From Archivesica marissinica (Eukaryota; Mollusca; Bivalvia; Venerida; Vesicomyidae): a stretch of 64,000 bases of DNA. Shown here one piece after another: positions 45,364-58,200 of the stretch (its first letter is position 1; each line of letters opens with the position of its first letter). Made by a program: the position numbers and the translations under genes. The notes beneath the pieces were generated by a model. It searched no databases and was not told the DNA's origin. It saw only the letters and a list, made by a program, of their open reading frames with translations. The stretch lies in the NCBI GenBank assembly GCA_014843695.1, contig CM026390.1:93247837-93311836 (forward strand). The letters are read 5' to 3'.

Positions 45364-47407
45364 TATATGTTAATCATTATAAATCAAGCTATATGTTAAT
45401 CATTAAAGTCAAGCTATATGTTAATCATTATAAGTCAAGATATATGTTAATCATTATAAATCAAGATATATGTTAATCATTATAAATCAAACTATATGTT
45501 AATCATTATAAGTCAATATGTTTGTTAATCATTATAAGTCAAGCTATATGTTAATCATTATACGTCTAGCTATATGTTAATCATTATACATCTAGCTATA
45601 TGTTAATCATTATACATCTAGCTATATGTTAATCATTATACATCTAGCTATATGTTAGTCATTATAGTGGTTTGTTTGGTGTGTTCTATATGTTAATCAT
45701 TATAAGTCAAGTATATGTTAATCATTGTAAGTCAAGTATATGTTAATCATTATAAATCAATCTATATGTTAATCTTTGTGTTTGTTTTTGTGTGCTATAT
45801 GTTAATCATTATAAGTCAATTATATGTTGATCATGTAAGTCAAGTATATGTTAATCATTATAAGTCAAGCTATATGTTAATCATTATAAATCTAGCTATA
45901 TGTTAATCATTATACATCTAGCTATATGTTAATCATTAGCAGTCAAGCTATATGTTAATCATTGTAAGTCAATATATATGTTAATCATTATAAGTCAAGC
46001 TATATGTTAATCATTATATGTCTAGCTATATGTTAATCATTATAAATCAAGCTATATGTTAATCATTATAAGTCAAGCTATATGTTAATCATTATAAGTC
46101 AAGCTATATGTTAATCATTATAAGTCAATCTATATGTTGATCACTGTAAGTCAAGCTATATGTTAATCATTATAAGTCAAGCTATATGTTAATCATTATA
46201 AGTCAAGCTATATGTTAATCAGTATAAGTCAAGCTATATGTTAATCATTGTAAGTCAATCTATATGTTAATCATTATAAGTCAAAGCTATATGTTAATCA
46301 TTATAAGTCAAGCTATATGTTAATCATTGGCAGTCAAGCTATATGTTAATCATTATAAGTCTAGCTATATGTTAATCATTATAAGTCAAGCTATATGTTA
46401 ATCATTGGCAGTCAAGCTATATGTTAATCATTATATGTCTAGCTATATGTTAATCATTATATGTCTAGCTATATGTTAATCATTATACGTCTAGCTATAT
46501 GTTAATCATTATACATCTAGCTATATGTTAATCATTATACGTCTAGCTATATGTTAATCATTATACATCTAGCTATATGTTAATCATTATACGTCTAGCT
46601 ATATGTTAATCATTATACATCTAGCTATATGTTAATCATATACATCTAGCTATATGTTAATCATTATAAGTCGAGCTATATGTTAATCGGTGTAAGTCAA
46701 TCTATATGTTAATCATTATAAGTCAAGCTATATGTTAATCATTGTAAGTCAAGCAATATGTTAATCATTATAAATCAAGCTATATGTTAATCATTATAAG
46801 TCACGCTATATGTTAATCATTATAAGTCAAGCTATATGTTACTCATTGTAAGTCAATATATATATGTTAATCATTATAAGTCAAGCTATATGTTAATCAT
46901 TATATGTCTAGCTATATGTTAATCATTATATGTCTAGCTATATGTTAATCATTATAAGTCAAGCTATATGTTACTCATTATAAGTCAATCTATATGTTGA
47001 TCACTGTAAGTCAAACTATATGTTAATCATTATACGTCAAGCTATATGTTAACCATTATAAGTCAATATGTATTTTAATCACTATAAGTCGAGCTATATG
47101 TTAATCATTATAAGGCAAGCTATATGTTAATCATTATAAGTCAAGGTATATGTTAATCATTATAAATCAAAGCTATATGTTAATCATTATACGTCAAGCT
47201 ATATGTTAATCATTATAAGTCAAGATGTATGTTAATCATTATAAGTCAAGATGTATGTTAATCATTATAAGTCAAGGTATATGTTAATCATTATAAATCA
47301 AAGCTATATGTTAATCATTATAAGTCAAGCTATATGTTAATCATTGTAAGTCAAGCTATATGTTAATCATTATAAGTCGAGCTATATGTTAATCATTGTA
47401 AGTCAAG
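45364..47407 (+). repeat. 26-bp minisatellite array, about 78 copies
   Basis: The unit is TATATGTTAATCATTATAAG followed by TCAAGC. Variant blocks include ACATCTAGC, ACGTCTAGC, ATGTCTAGC and GGCAGTCAAGC, which cluster (for example 45555-45650 and 46430-46650). Two short insertions with TTTGTTTG-like sequence lie near 45667 and 45776. Confidence 0.98.
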
Positions 47408-47779
47408 CTTAAAATTCTTTCAAACGTGTGAGAGGTATAATCACTGAAGTTGTTCATTGAATGTTTATGGTCAGGGACAAACTGTAAGGTCGGTCTGGAC
47501 ACCAGAACATATATACCTGTATGGATGGGGGGAGAGGGTAAAATAATGGATAGTGTGTGAATTATTTTTCCAATTTATTAATATTAAATATGTATACAGC
47601 ATTCCAGCACTTTGGAGCTACAATCTCTCCCCTTATTTCAAAATGAAATACAACAGGTTGGCAAGTGTACAGTGCCAGTATTACAATATGTGCACAATAA
47701 GTAGAGAAGTGGAGTAGCCTATGTCGAGATAAACCACAACTGTTGAGAACACAGTACTGCACAGCAGCAAAACCCAAAA
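47408..47779. other. Unique sequence, no gene seen
   Basis: A 71-codon minus-strand open frame at 47562-47777 has no recognised motif. Confidence 0.35.
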
Positions 47780-48020
47780 CGCAGGTTCGATCCCCCGTCT
47801 GACCCTAATAAAATTAACAGTCTTTCAGATGGGACGTTAAACCGAGGTCTTGTGTCGGTGCTGTACACCGTGCACCTAAAAGAACCAGAGGAGACTCTGG
47901 GATGGGTCTCTGTCTGTATCATTGCACTATCCTCCAAAAATCTAAAATGACTAATCTCTTCAGGAGGCGTCGCTCATATGTGAAACCGGTAGCGACGATA
48001 AATAAACGTAAAACACACAC
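47780..48020 (+). mobile_element. SINE family A, copy 6 (5'-truncated at the B box)
   Basis: Starts GCAGGTTCGATCC and runs through the complete middle and tail to AAACGTAAAACACACAC. The 5' truncation fits incomplete reverse transcription. Confidence 0.9.
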
Positions 48021-48358
48021 CCATTGTGAAAATATTAATATTTTTAAATTATTTTTTCATGGCAGTAAAACATAATTATTTTAACTTTATGTGCGACTAC
48101 TGGACCTGCATGATTCCGTATAAAATAATGCACTATTGAATATACATACTTCCATCAAATCAAATAAATAATTCATTTGCAAATTGATCCTATATAAAAT
48201 GTAATTAAATTCTTACTAAAAGATCGTAGTACAATATGGTCTTAACAATTTGCAATCAGCTCCTCAAAACATAAGTAAAGTAAAGAAGGGGCTTAACGAG
48301 TTGTTTTGCAACTACAGGACATTTAGACTGGGAACAGTCGATATACTTTGCTTGGGTC
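48021..48358. other. Unique AT-rich sequence, no gene seen
   Basis: No motif or repeat recognised. Confidence 0.35.
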
Positions 48359-48483
48359 GGAGGTTATAAAACTGTTCTCAAATCTCAAGTGATATGATTG
48401 GTCGAGTCTGATATTTACACTTAGCTGAACCAATCGGATACTTGAGACTGAGTCTGAGATTGAAGAAAGGTTTTATAACCACC
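48359..48483. mobile_element. Small palindromic MITE (about 125 bp)
   Basis: Left GGAGGTTATAAAAC and right GTTTTATAACCACC are near-perfect inverted ends. Further in, TCTCAAGTGATATGATTGG pairs with CCAATCGGATACTTGAGA. Almost the whole element can fold back. Superfamily unknown. Confidence 0.75.
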
Positions 48484-48497
48484 AGGCCATGTCAGTC

Positions 48498-48557
48498 AAA
48501 TAGTGGTAACATGCTGGACAGGTTCGATCCCCCGTCTGACCCTAATAAAATTAACAA
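48498..48557 (+). mobile_element. SINE family A head fragment
   Basis: AGTGGTAACATGCTGGACAG then GGTTCGATCCCCCGTCTGAC and CCTAATAAAATTAACA. It has an internal deletion between the boxes and stops after the start of the middle region. Confidence 0.7.
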
Positions 48558-48666
48558 ACCGAACAAAATACTTCGACATAACCGAAGTTTGACTTAACAA
48601 AATTCGATATAAACTAATAAAACTTAGCCAGTTATATGTAGAATGATAGTGTCTGAAACGTGACTG

Positions 48667-48812
48667 TTATGTTATATTTCGGGTTTAACGCCTGCATTTT
48701 GGGCTATATCGCCGGCGGGCAGTTTACCTAACAACACCTTTCCTGGGCAGGCTCCAGCGGTTAACCAGTACTTGGGTGCACCAACCTCCGTAAGAAACTG
48801 CCAACTTTTTCA
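48667..48812 (-). mobile_element. SINE family D, copy 4 (5'-truncated), with 13-bp target duplication
   Basis: Flanked by TGAAACGTGACTG at 48654-48666 and 48813-48825. The reverse body runs from the TTATATTTCGGG tail to AACTTTTTCA. The tRNA head is absent; the clean duplication shows it inserted in truncated form. Confidence 0.9.
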
Positions 48813-48825
48813 TGAAACGTGACTG

Positions 48826-49204
48826 ATCCGACTTCGAGATAACAGGATAATTCGACATAACCGACTTTGACATAACGGATTTATACTGTATATAATTATT
48901 ATATACTCTGGGCATGAGAATGAAAATATTTGCTGCACATATAATATATATCTGCCAAGTAAGACGCAATAACTGTAGACCTCGACAAACTTCCCGTCTA
49001 TACACATGTACACAAAAACAAACATACTATTTTTTTAAAAATTCCTAGAAACCATATTACTTGGGGAGTGTTTACAGGCATTCATTGCACGGTAGAGAGT
49101 GAAGAGATGTCGCATATACAGAGAGCAGAACATATTAACAATTAATGCAAGTTTTCAAGTCCGACACTAGGCGTACTACAGGCACTAACGATACACAAGT
49201 TGTA
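48826..49204. other. PDAP1 downstream region, 3' UTR not delimited
   Basis: Includes near-repeated GACATAACCGA / CGACATAACC motifs (also near 48574). No poly(A) signal identified on the minus strand within 200 bp of the stop. Confidence 0.35.
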
Positions 49205-49242
49205 TCAAGATTTCTTCTTCGCCGCTTCTTTAGCTTCTTTAG
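49205..49242 (-). CDS. PDAP1: PDAP1 coding exon 6 (residues 172-183 and stop)
   Basis: Acceptor CTGTTTCAG, then CT completing an Ala codon, then [12 protein letters not shown] and TGA. The stop is at 49205-49207. No AATAAA is seen on this strand in the next 200 bp, so the 3' end is undefined. A 33-bp tandem array in intron 5 begins about 12 bp from the acceptor. Confidence 0.88.
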
Positions 49243-52200
49243 CTGAAACAGATAAACAGTAAGCTCAGGTAAATATTATGCTAGATTAACAGTAAGCTCA
49301 GGTAAATAGTACGCTAGATTAACAGTAAGCTCAGGTAAATAGTACGCTAGATTAACAGTAAGCTCAGGTAAATAGTACGCTAGATTAACAGTAAGCTCAG
49401 GTAAATATTACGCTAGATTAACAGTAAGCTCAGGTAAATATTACGCTAGATTAACAATAATCTCAGGTAAATAGTACGCTAGATTAACAGTAATCTCAGG
49501 TAAATAGTACACTAGATTAACAACATTTCTCAGGTAAATATTATGCTAGATTAACTAATCTCAGGTAAATATTATGCTAGATTAACAACAATCTCAGGTA
49601 AATATTACGCTAGATTAACAACATTTCTCAGGTAAATATTATGCTAGATTAACAATAATCTCAGGTAAATATTACGCAAGACTAACAATGTTTCTCAGGA
49701 AAAACGTTCTTGTATTTATAGAATATAGAAAATATCATCAATTATTTTTATTGCATTGCATTGACAAAAACTATTTCCCTGAATGAAAATTTACTAACTC
49801 TAGTCAAGGGAGATAATTATTGTGTTAGACAGACCTAATTTTTCCTCCTCTCGTTTTTTCGATGCGTCTTCTCTCTGTTTACGTATAAGTGCCAGTCTGG
49901 CCATGTCGCTGCGGGCCTCGTCAGTTTTCCCCTCCATGTGCATCTTCTGATAGCGCTCCTTGGCCTGCTGTTTTTCTACCTCTTCTCTGTAAAGTACAAA
50001 AGTAATACTGGTAACTAAGGAAACTAACTTGTAAATATGGAAACTAAGTTAACAGTAAATCGGTATACAAGTACAAAATACAGCATATCTTAGACTGATG
50101 CTTCCACCATCTGAAGAACATTGAAAACTAATTTAATCTTTTATTTTATACCTCAATGAAATACTTGCCAATGGGGTACCAAGTAATGTAAATCAGTTGA
50201 CAATTTTACATCGATTTAGCATTTTGCACAGTAAATCAACAGATGAAAGTTGTTAATTTGCTGTGTCACAGTGTGGGGTACTCTCGACCCATACACATTA
50301 ATACTAGGATGTTTATGCATAGTTTCAAAGCACAATCCTCGACAGTTTATGAGAATATTTTGACGAGTCCATGTTTTTCTGAAACCACTTTTATTATTTG
50401 CCAAAATTGAAATTCAAGGCCACTGTCTGGAAATAGTTTACATAATTATAAAGCATTGTTCTTGGTGGTTTTCGATGGCTGTTGCATCTAGTTGTTTACA
50501 TTGTGTTTTGTGGATATAATATTGCAAGCATAAATTTACTTGAGACATTATCATAATTACACGCTTCATTTGCAATGGATTTTTGCAGTTTAATTGAATA
50601 AAATTGATTTCACAATTCATGGTGGTAATAACCGAGCGGTCTAAGGTGCTAGTACTTCACACTGCGTTACAATACCACAGTTCCGTGTGAGTTCCAAACA
50701 TCGTACAATGAAGAATATCATGAATCTGCATAATGTTCATTTTATTATTAAATGATATTTTTATTCGAGTTATTAATGAATAAAAGATATTTTCCAAATT
50801 TGGGGTTGTTAAAAGTTTTATATTTATTTATTTTTTACGTGTTTTATTTCATTTTATGCAGTCTGTATATGTAATGCTATTACATTTCAATGTTTAACAA
50901 TTTAAATCTCCATTCCGTCTTCATTGGCAGTATCCGTTGAGCTGCCGCACTCATCAGCTGTAAGAATTTCATGAAGTTTGTTGCATATTTATATAAATTT
51001 TAAAGACAAAAAATATACCGGTACCTTCATTGAGGCTTGAACCCTGTACATTCGACACCACAAGCATTCTATATTACAACTACACTAACGAGGCTGATGC
51101 ATTTCACTACCTATAATTGCAAGGCTATATAATATCTATTGTGACATTACTGTGACCTACGGTCGACTGAATATGCAGATGTCTCGAGTAAGTTCAAGCT
51201 AGTAATACATAGATCTGACAATAATATTGTGAGCATAGACTACACAGTCCCGACTGTAACACTGCATATGTATCATACCTCTCCCTTCGACTCAGTTGTG
51301 TTCCTGAAGTAGGAGCCGTGTCTAATGCATCAATCTTCTTATTTTTCTTCAGGGCTCTATTCGGATTCTCTATTGCTATTAAGTGGGATACACCTTTATG
51401 TCTATCCTATAAACAAGAAATCACATGTATGGTTTCATTAAGCACAATGTCGGACACGCCTTTCACAGATCTGGTAAGGACATTATTATAAAATACGAGA
51501 AAACCCAATTCATTTGGATACAGTACAGCTTCAACTAACAATACATACGGTATACACATGCATACGTCAATTAATTTGAATCTGACAAGTAATGGCCATG
51601 CCCTTTCGCAGTGTTGAGCAGCATTCCTCGCAAGGAAATGCTTGTCTTATAGTTACGCTGTTACCAAAGATGATCTATTTACAGGCCTGTAGCCACACTG
51701 AGGCACACCGAGGAAAATTTCCAAACCAAAAAAATAAATAATGAAAAATTAAATAAATAAAATGCAAAAATATCCCTCTGCTGTATAAAATGTTGCCTGC
51801 TAGAGAGCTGAAAGGTCAGTACCGTACATAATTATACGTCTAAACTCATTAAATCAGAAAACACGGAATCAATCGCTTCTATACCCCAACAATTTTAAGG
51901 GCGAATATCCCCCCGGACCCCCTAGATTGCCTCAGTTGAAATTTGCCTCTGGCTACGATACTGATTTAGGCTGTCGTTTGTATTGAGATAGATTATTGCT
52001 AGAATATTAACCTAAATCTCTATGAAGGAAAGGGTTAAAATACATCACCATTAAATAGAACATATGAATAGAAGCAGTGACAACATTGTGTGTGAATATT
52101 TAGGGACAAGTCAGGGTTCCTAGGGCAACTATTTTGCCCAAGTCGCCCTCTAGAATGAGCCCGGGTATTGTGTGCACAACATGCCTGCACGCTATGGTGT

Positions 52201-55200
52201 TTAGATGTACTTGCTGTTACATGACATTCTGAGAGCAATAAATAGGAATTAGAGGCCCAGTTAAAATTCCAGGAGAAACATTTATATAGATGCGTTGATA
52301 ATCTAAGGACCATAACTCTGGTGCTCATCTCACAGCTTCTCGTAAACGTTGTACCCATACACCGCTACACACCGAACCCAAGTTTCATAACAATGAGTGG
52401 CTAATAGTAACAGAATTAGAAGCCCCTTGGAAAAAGGTATATCATTGTATCTACTACCGTACTCACAAACGTATGGACAGATAGGGCTACACTAACACCA
52501 CCCCAACCATAGCAGGGATACAACACCAATATGACTGACGGATAGGGCTACACTAACACCACCCCAACCATAGCAGGGATACAACACCAATATGATTGAC
52601 AGATGGGGCTACACTAACACCACCCCAACCATAGCAGGGATACAACACCAATATGATTGACGGATAGGGCTACACTAACACCACCCCAACCATAGCAGGG
52701 ATACAACACCAATATGATTGACTAATCTGAATATTTCTAAAGATATAATCTGGGGAGAAAATGTCACATGCTAATTCCTGATATAGAAATGTACTTCAGG
52801 CAAATGTGTGTATAAGAATCATGTACAGGTCTAATGTTGATGTTTATGAAGAACAAAACATAAACTTGCTACAAGATCAAACCTGCTGTACCCTACCAAT
52901 AATGTCGTGGAAAACTAAAGACAATTTCTTATTCTCTTACACACACCATGATCTGAGGAATGCCGAACAATGTTGTAAATATTCTCTTACACACACCATG
53001 ATCTGAGGAATGCCGAACAAAGTTGTAAATATTCTCTTACACACACCATGATCTGAGGAATGCCGAACAACGTTGTAAATATTCTCTTACACACACTATG
53101 ATCTGAGGAATGCCTAACAACGTTGTAAATATTCTCTTACACACACTGTGATCTGAGGAATGCCTAACAACGTTGTAAATATTCTCTTACACACACTATG
53201 ATCTGAGGAATGCCTAACAACGTTGTAAATATTCTCTTACACTATCGGAGTCTGAACTATCCGACTCGGAGCCGCTCTCCTCTGCAGTACCTCCTGTAGC
53301 TCCATCCTTCTTTTCCTTTTCCTCCTCTTCATCATCATCATCACCTCGTTCTTTCTGAAAAAGTAGATTTAAAATACACTGGTAAACAATGATTTATTGG
53401 GCATGATGATGCATATACCATGAATGTATAAGCTATCTAGTCAAATTCCAACAAAAGACTTCAAAATATAAATAGGTCAATTTCTAAAAATAGTGTAAAT
53501 AGTCACCTACATATGTAAGTATAAGGCTGTTTTGAGGCAAAACCATGATTAGTCAAAATCTGGATGGTGGCACGTGAGAAGAATTTTTAAGAATTTGTGC
53601 TATTTTTAGATGGCGCCATCTTGGATTTCATGGGAATTTTATTTTAACAAATTTTGAAAGGCTTCACCTAACGATCATACAAGCAGAGTTTCTTGAACAT
53701 TAGCTGATCAGTTCATGAGAAGAATTTGTTTGAAATCTCTCATAATGGGTTGACCTTTTGACCTTTCGATGGCCATCTTGGATGATGTAATTATTGTACC
53801 AGAGTGATCCCCTCATTGATACCTGGAACATGACCATATTCGCTCAAAAATCAAATGTGACCCCTACTTGACCCCATGTCCATTTTTAGTTTAAACAATA
53901 TTTATTTCTTTGAATAGACATAGTCTAGTTTAAACTTTATTTATTTTACAACGATTGCGAAGCAAGTTCTAACAACTTATATAATAATCACTCTCGTTGG
54001 CGCGGATGAAAGTGTAAATGTGGTCATTCATGTGGGAAGAAACCAGAGTACCCGGAGAAAACACACCTGTCCGATCTGGCGACCACCGTACCATCTCACA
54101 TACTTCCCGGTCCGAGGATCGAACCCGGGTTGCATTGGTGAGAAGCGAGCGAGCTAACCACTGCGCTAATCGGACATAGTCTAGTATACATAATATGTAC
54201 ATACGTGTAGGATTGAGGAGAAAGCATCCATTTTTGATCCCGGGGTCACCATTTGAACAACTTTGAGAGAGCAATGTACATCGATACACAATGACGTGAT
54301 TTAAACAATTATGTGATCCCCACCTACCAAGTATCATATATATGTATATTTGGTGGACCCAACGGTTACTGAGAAGACGTTTGAAATGTTCACATTTGAC
54401 GGACAGACACATTGTACTTCCATGATACTAGGGTTTTCTCTAGAGCGGAATGGCAGGGTGCCGCGCCCTGCCCCTTTTTAGCCCCGCCCTTTTGCCCTTT
54501 ATGCCCGATTTGTTCCGCCCTGCTGCCCAAACTAGAACCACGACTCTTTGATCATGCTTAATTAGCTGTCAATCATCGTAAGGTAGGTTAACGGTCAACC
54601 GTATATTAGCCGATACGTGTGATCTGTTTAATTTATCAATAATTAGTATATACTGTACACAACAGCTGGGGGCATAATTATGCCGATACCATAAGAAATC
54701 GATTTATCAATGGATTAATTGGTGATAATTGGATGACTGCAACTGTTAAAAAAAAGAAGAAGTAGGGCCTATGATTGTAACACCTAGTATTTCGAGAATT
54801 AGTTTTAACGTAATTACCGTTGAATGTAGACATTCAAAACGTAGATGCAAGACATGTTACTTAAAATAGAACTGGTTTCGCGCATTTCCGCCCTTTTCCG
54901 TTAGTCAATTGAACTACACGCTCCGAAAAGTCCCGAAAGTTACCTCATTTACGATCGGAACGAACCGGGCTGAGTGCGCGCGCAAGATGACGAAGAGTTG
55001 TCGTTATTTCAAAGGAAAATAGACTGACAAGGGAAACAAATCATTTAGCGACAATCACCTTAGACCACTGTACTCTGTTTTCTATTTGGTGAATTTGAAA
55101 AAAAACGTAAAATCTTTATCTCAACCAGCCGATCAGAATATAGTATCAACCACGCATAAAGAACGCCTTCATCACTTGCTCAGCCCAGGGTTATGGTCAA

Positions 55201-58200
55201 AACGCGTGGTTGATGTCATTATTCAGTTGGGTGGTTGAGAAAAAAGGCTTGCCGAAAAAAAAAAAAACGATCCGAAAATGAAAGTCATCCGGGAAAAAAG
55301 CAGTCAAAAGTCATTCCACTAACAATATGCACAAGAGGAATGTAGTGATTATCAAAACAAACCAGGTACAGTTAATTATGGGACATAGGGCTATTTACAG
55401 TACGAACAGAATTATTTGGGATTTCCGAAATGGACATCAAAATACCGAAATGGACTATTTATACAAGCTTCATCATATTGATTTCGTTCTGAATTGTGCT
55501 TTTCAAACCCGCTTTCAATTTAGCCATTGGGCAACGTTTTACAGCAAATTACTTTAGCATTTGAGCAAACTTTCTATCAGGTTTGGTCTGAAAACTCTTG
55601 TTAAAATATGCATCAGCAGCCTCTCATAATAAAGAATGTAGTTATCTTCTTCTTCTTGGTGATTTCGGCACTCCCTCAATATTGAGGATTATGTGTCGTC
55701 GCTGGTGAATTTTGAGATGATGATATTTACAATGATTAATTAACAAATAAGTGAATGTCCAAAGACAAATATACTACAGTGATTGTTTAAGATTTTGTAC
55801 ATAGAGTGAATGCTTTAGATCATGGTTGGGAGGGCATTTACGGGGATAAGTGCTTTAAAGCCATCAATTGTTATTGCTTCATGTGCAGCAAGGGGTAACA
55901 AGTTCCATTGGATGACGGTTCTTGGATATGTATCATACATAACATAACAGCTACACTGTCACTTCAGATTTTCATGGAAGAATCCAGCAATAGGTACATC
56001 TACATTGTAGCATATTAGTATATTTTATTACTGAAAGATTTCAGCCTAATTATTTCATTCATGATAAAGCGAACAAGTCTATAAAGGACTACACGCATGT
56101 GCAACTAAGTGTCTAAATCAGCCCCCAGTGTTATTGAAATATTGAAAAAAGGATGATTTTACCCTTCATGTCTTTGCATGCTAAATACCTCCCCCAATAG
56201 GCATGCTATGACCATAACAACAAGTCCTGAAGAACCCATGTAGGAGATTGCAACAATTGCACAAAATGGAGATAAAATAGTAATTTTGAAAATTAAGTAT
56301 ATAGCACAGCTAGGATAATGGTAAGCCTTTTTTCTCAACCACCAAACTGAATAATGACATCAACCACGCGTTTTGACCCTAACCCTAACCCAACCCTGGG
56401 CGGAGCAAGTGATGAAGGCGCGTTATGCGTGGTTGATACTATATTTTGATCGGCTGGTTGAGATAAAGATTTTACCTAGGAGTATTGACTGAAAATCAGT
56501 TCTGTACGAGAATATTTACAACTTTGTTTAACATTCCTAGATTTTTTACTCGAAATCACAGACGTGGGTTTTTTTTATCAGGATCTGCTTTTATGGTCAT
56601 AACGCGCATTTTGTGGCGGTTGTTTAGCCTGGGAACAGGCGTCGATATATTTTGCCTGGTCAGTCAAATAAATATATTTTAACACCGATACTATTAATTG
56701 GGCCGTATTGAGTTTCTGATCATATCAACGCCTGGGGAAAAGTGGGGGATTGTCCGTGTAATTATTGACTCGCATTAATCCTATTAATAGGCCTATTGGC
56801 ACGTGTCATTTTGCCAGAAGTTAAAAAGTGAAAAATCGACAGACTGTAACCCAGGCTAGCGGTTGTTTAGCATTTCAAAGAGATGAAGGATAAAATTAAT
56901 TTGTTTTCTAATTTTTTAGCGTATTATCATCCATTTTCAATTTTTCGTTAAAACTGAGGTCTGATTTCGTCCAAACTTGAACATTTATACATAAAGGTCT
57001 TATTGCCAAGTACAGTATCTGTTTGGAAACAAACGAGTGAAACATCTATACATACCCTCCACTGTTTTTCTCGCCTTTCTTTGTCCAACTGTTCTTTTAA
57101 AGTCACCTCATCTGTAAAATGGCGACTCCTTCCCTTGTAATTCTTCTTCGGAGCTCTACCACCACCTTACAATATAAGATCGAAATACTGACAGTGACAA
57201 TAGTCAAACTACCCCTCCCACATACACCATTAATCAATAAACTACCCCTCCCACATACACCATTAATCAATAAACTACCCCTTCCACATACACCATTAAT
57301 CAATAAACTACCCCTCCCACATACACCATTAATCAATAAACTACCCCTTCCACATACACCATTAATCAATAAACTACCCCACCCACATACACCATCAATC
57401 AACAAAATACCCCTCCCACATACACCATCAATCAACAAAATACCCCTCCCACATACACCATCAATCAACAAAATACCCCTCCCACATACACCATTAATCA
57501 ACCAAATATACCCTCCCACATACACCATTAATCAATAAAATACCCCTCCCACATACACCATTAATCAACCCAATACCCCTTTCCCACATACACCATTAAT
57601 CAACCAAATACCCCTCCACATACACCATCAATCAACAAATACCCCTCCAACATACACCATTAATCAACCAAATACCCCTCCCCCATACACCATTAATCAC
57701 CATACCCCTCCCACACATCTTAATCAACCAAATACCCCTCCCACATACCCCATTATCAACCAAATACCCCTCCCACATACACCATTAATCAACCAAATAC
57801 CCCTCCCACATACACCATTAATCAACCAAATACCCCTCCCAAATACACCATTAATCAACCAAATACCCCTCCCACATACACCATTAATCAACAAATACCC
57901 CTACCACATACACCATTAATCAACCAAATACCCCTCCCACATACACCATTAATCAACCAAATACCCCTACCACATACACCATTAATCAACCAAATACCCC
58001 TCCCACATACACCATTAATCACCAATACCCCTCCCACATACACCATTAATCAACCAAATACCCCTCCCACATACACCATTAATCAACCAATACCCCTCCC
58101 ACATACACCATTAATCAACCAAATACCCCTCCCACATACACCATTAATCAACCAAATACCACTACCACATACACCATTAATCAACCAAATACCCCTCCCA

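Noticed and set aside
56379..56394. Interstitial telomere CCCTAACCCTAACCC
   Set aside because: Only about two and a half units, within a foldback arm; too short to call a telomeric remnant.
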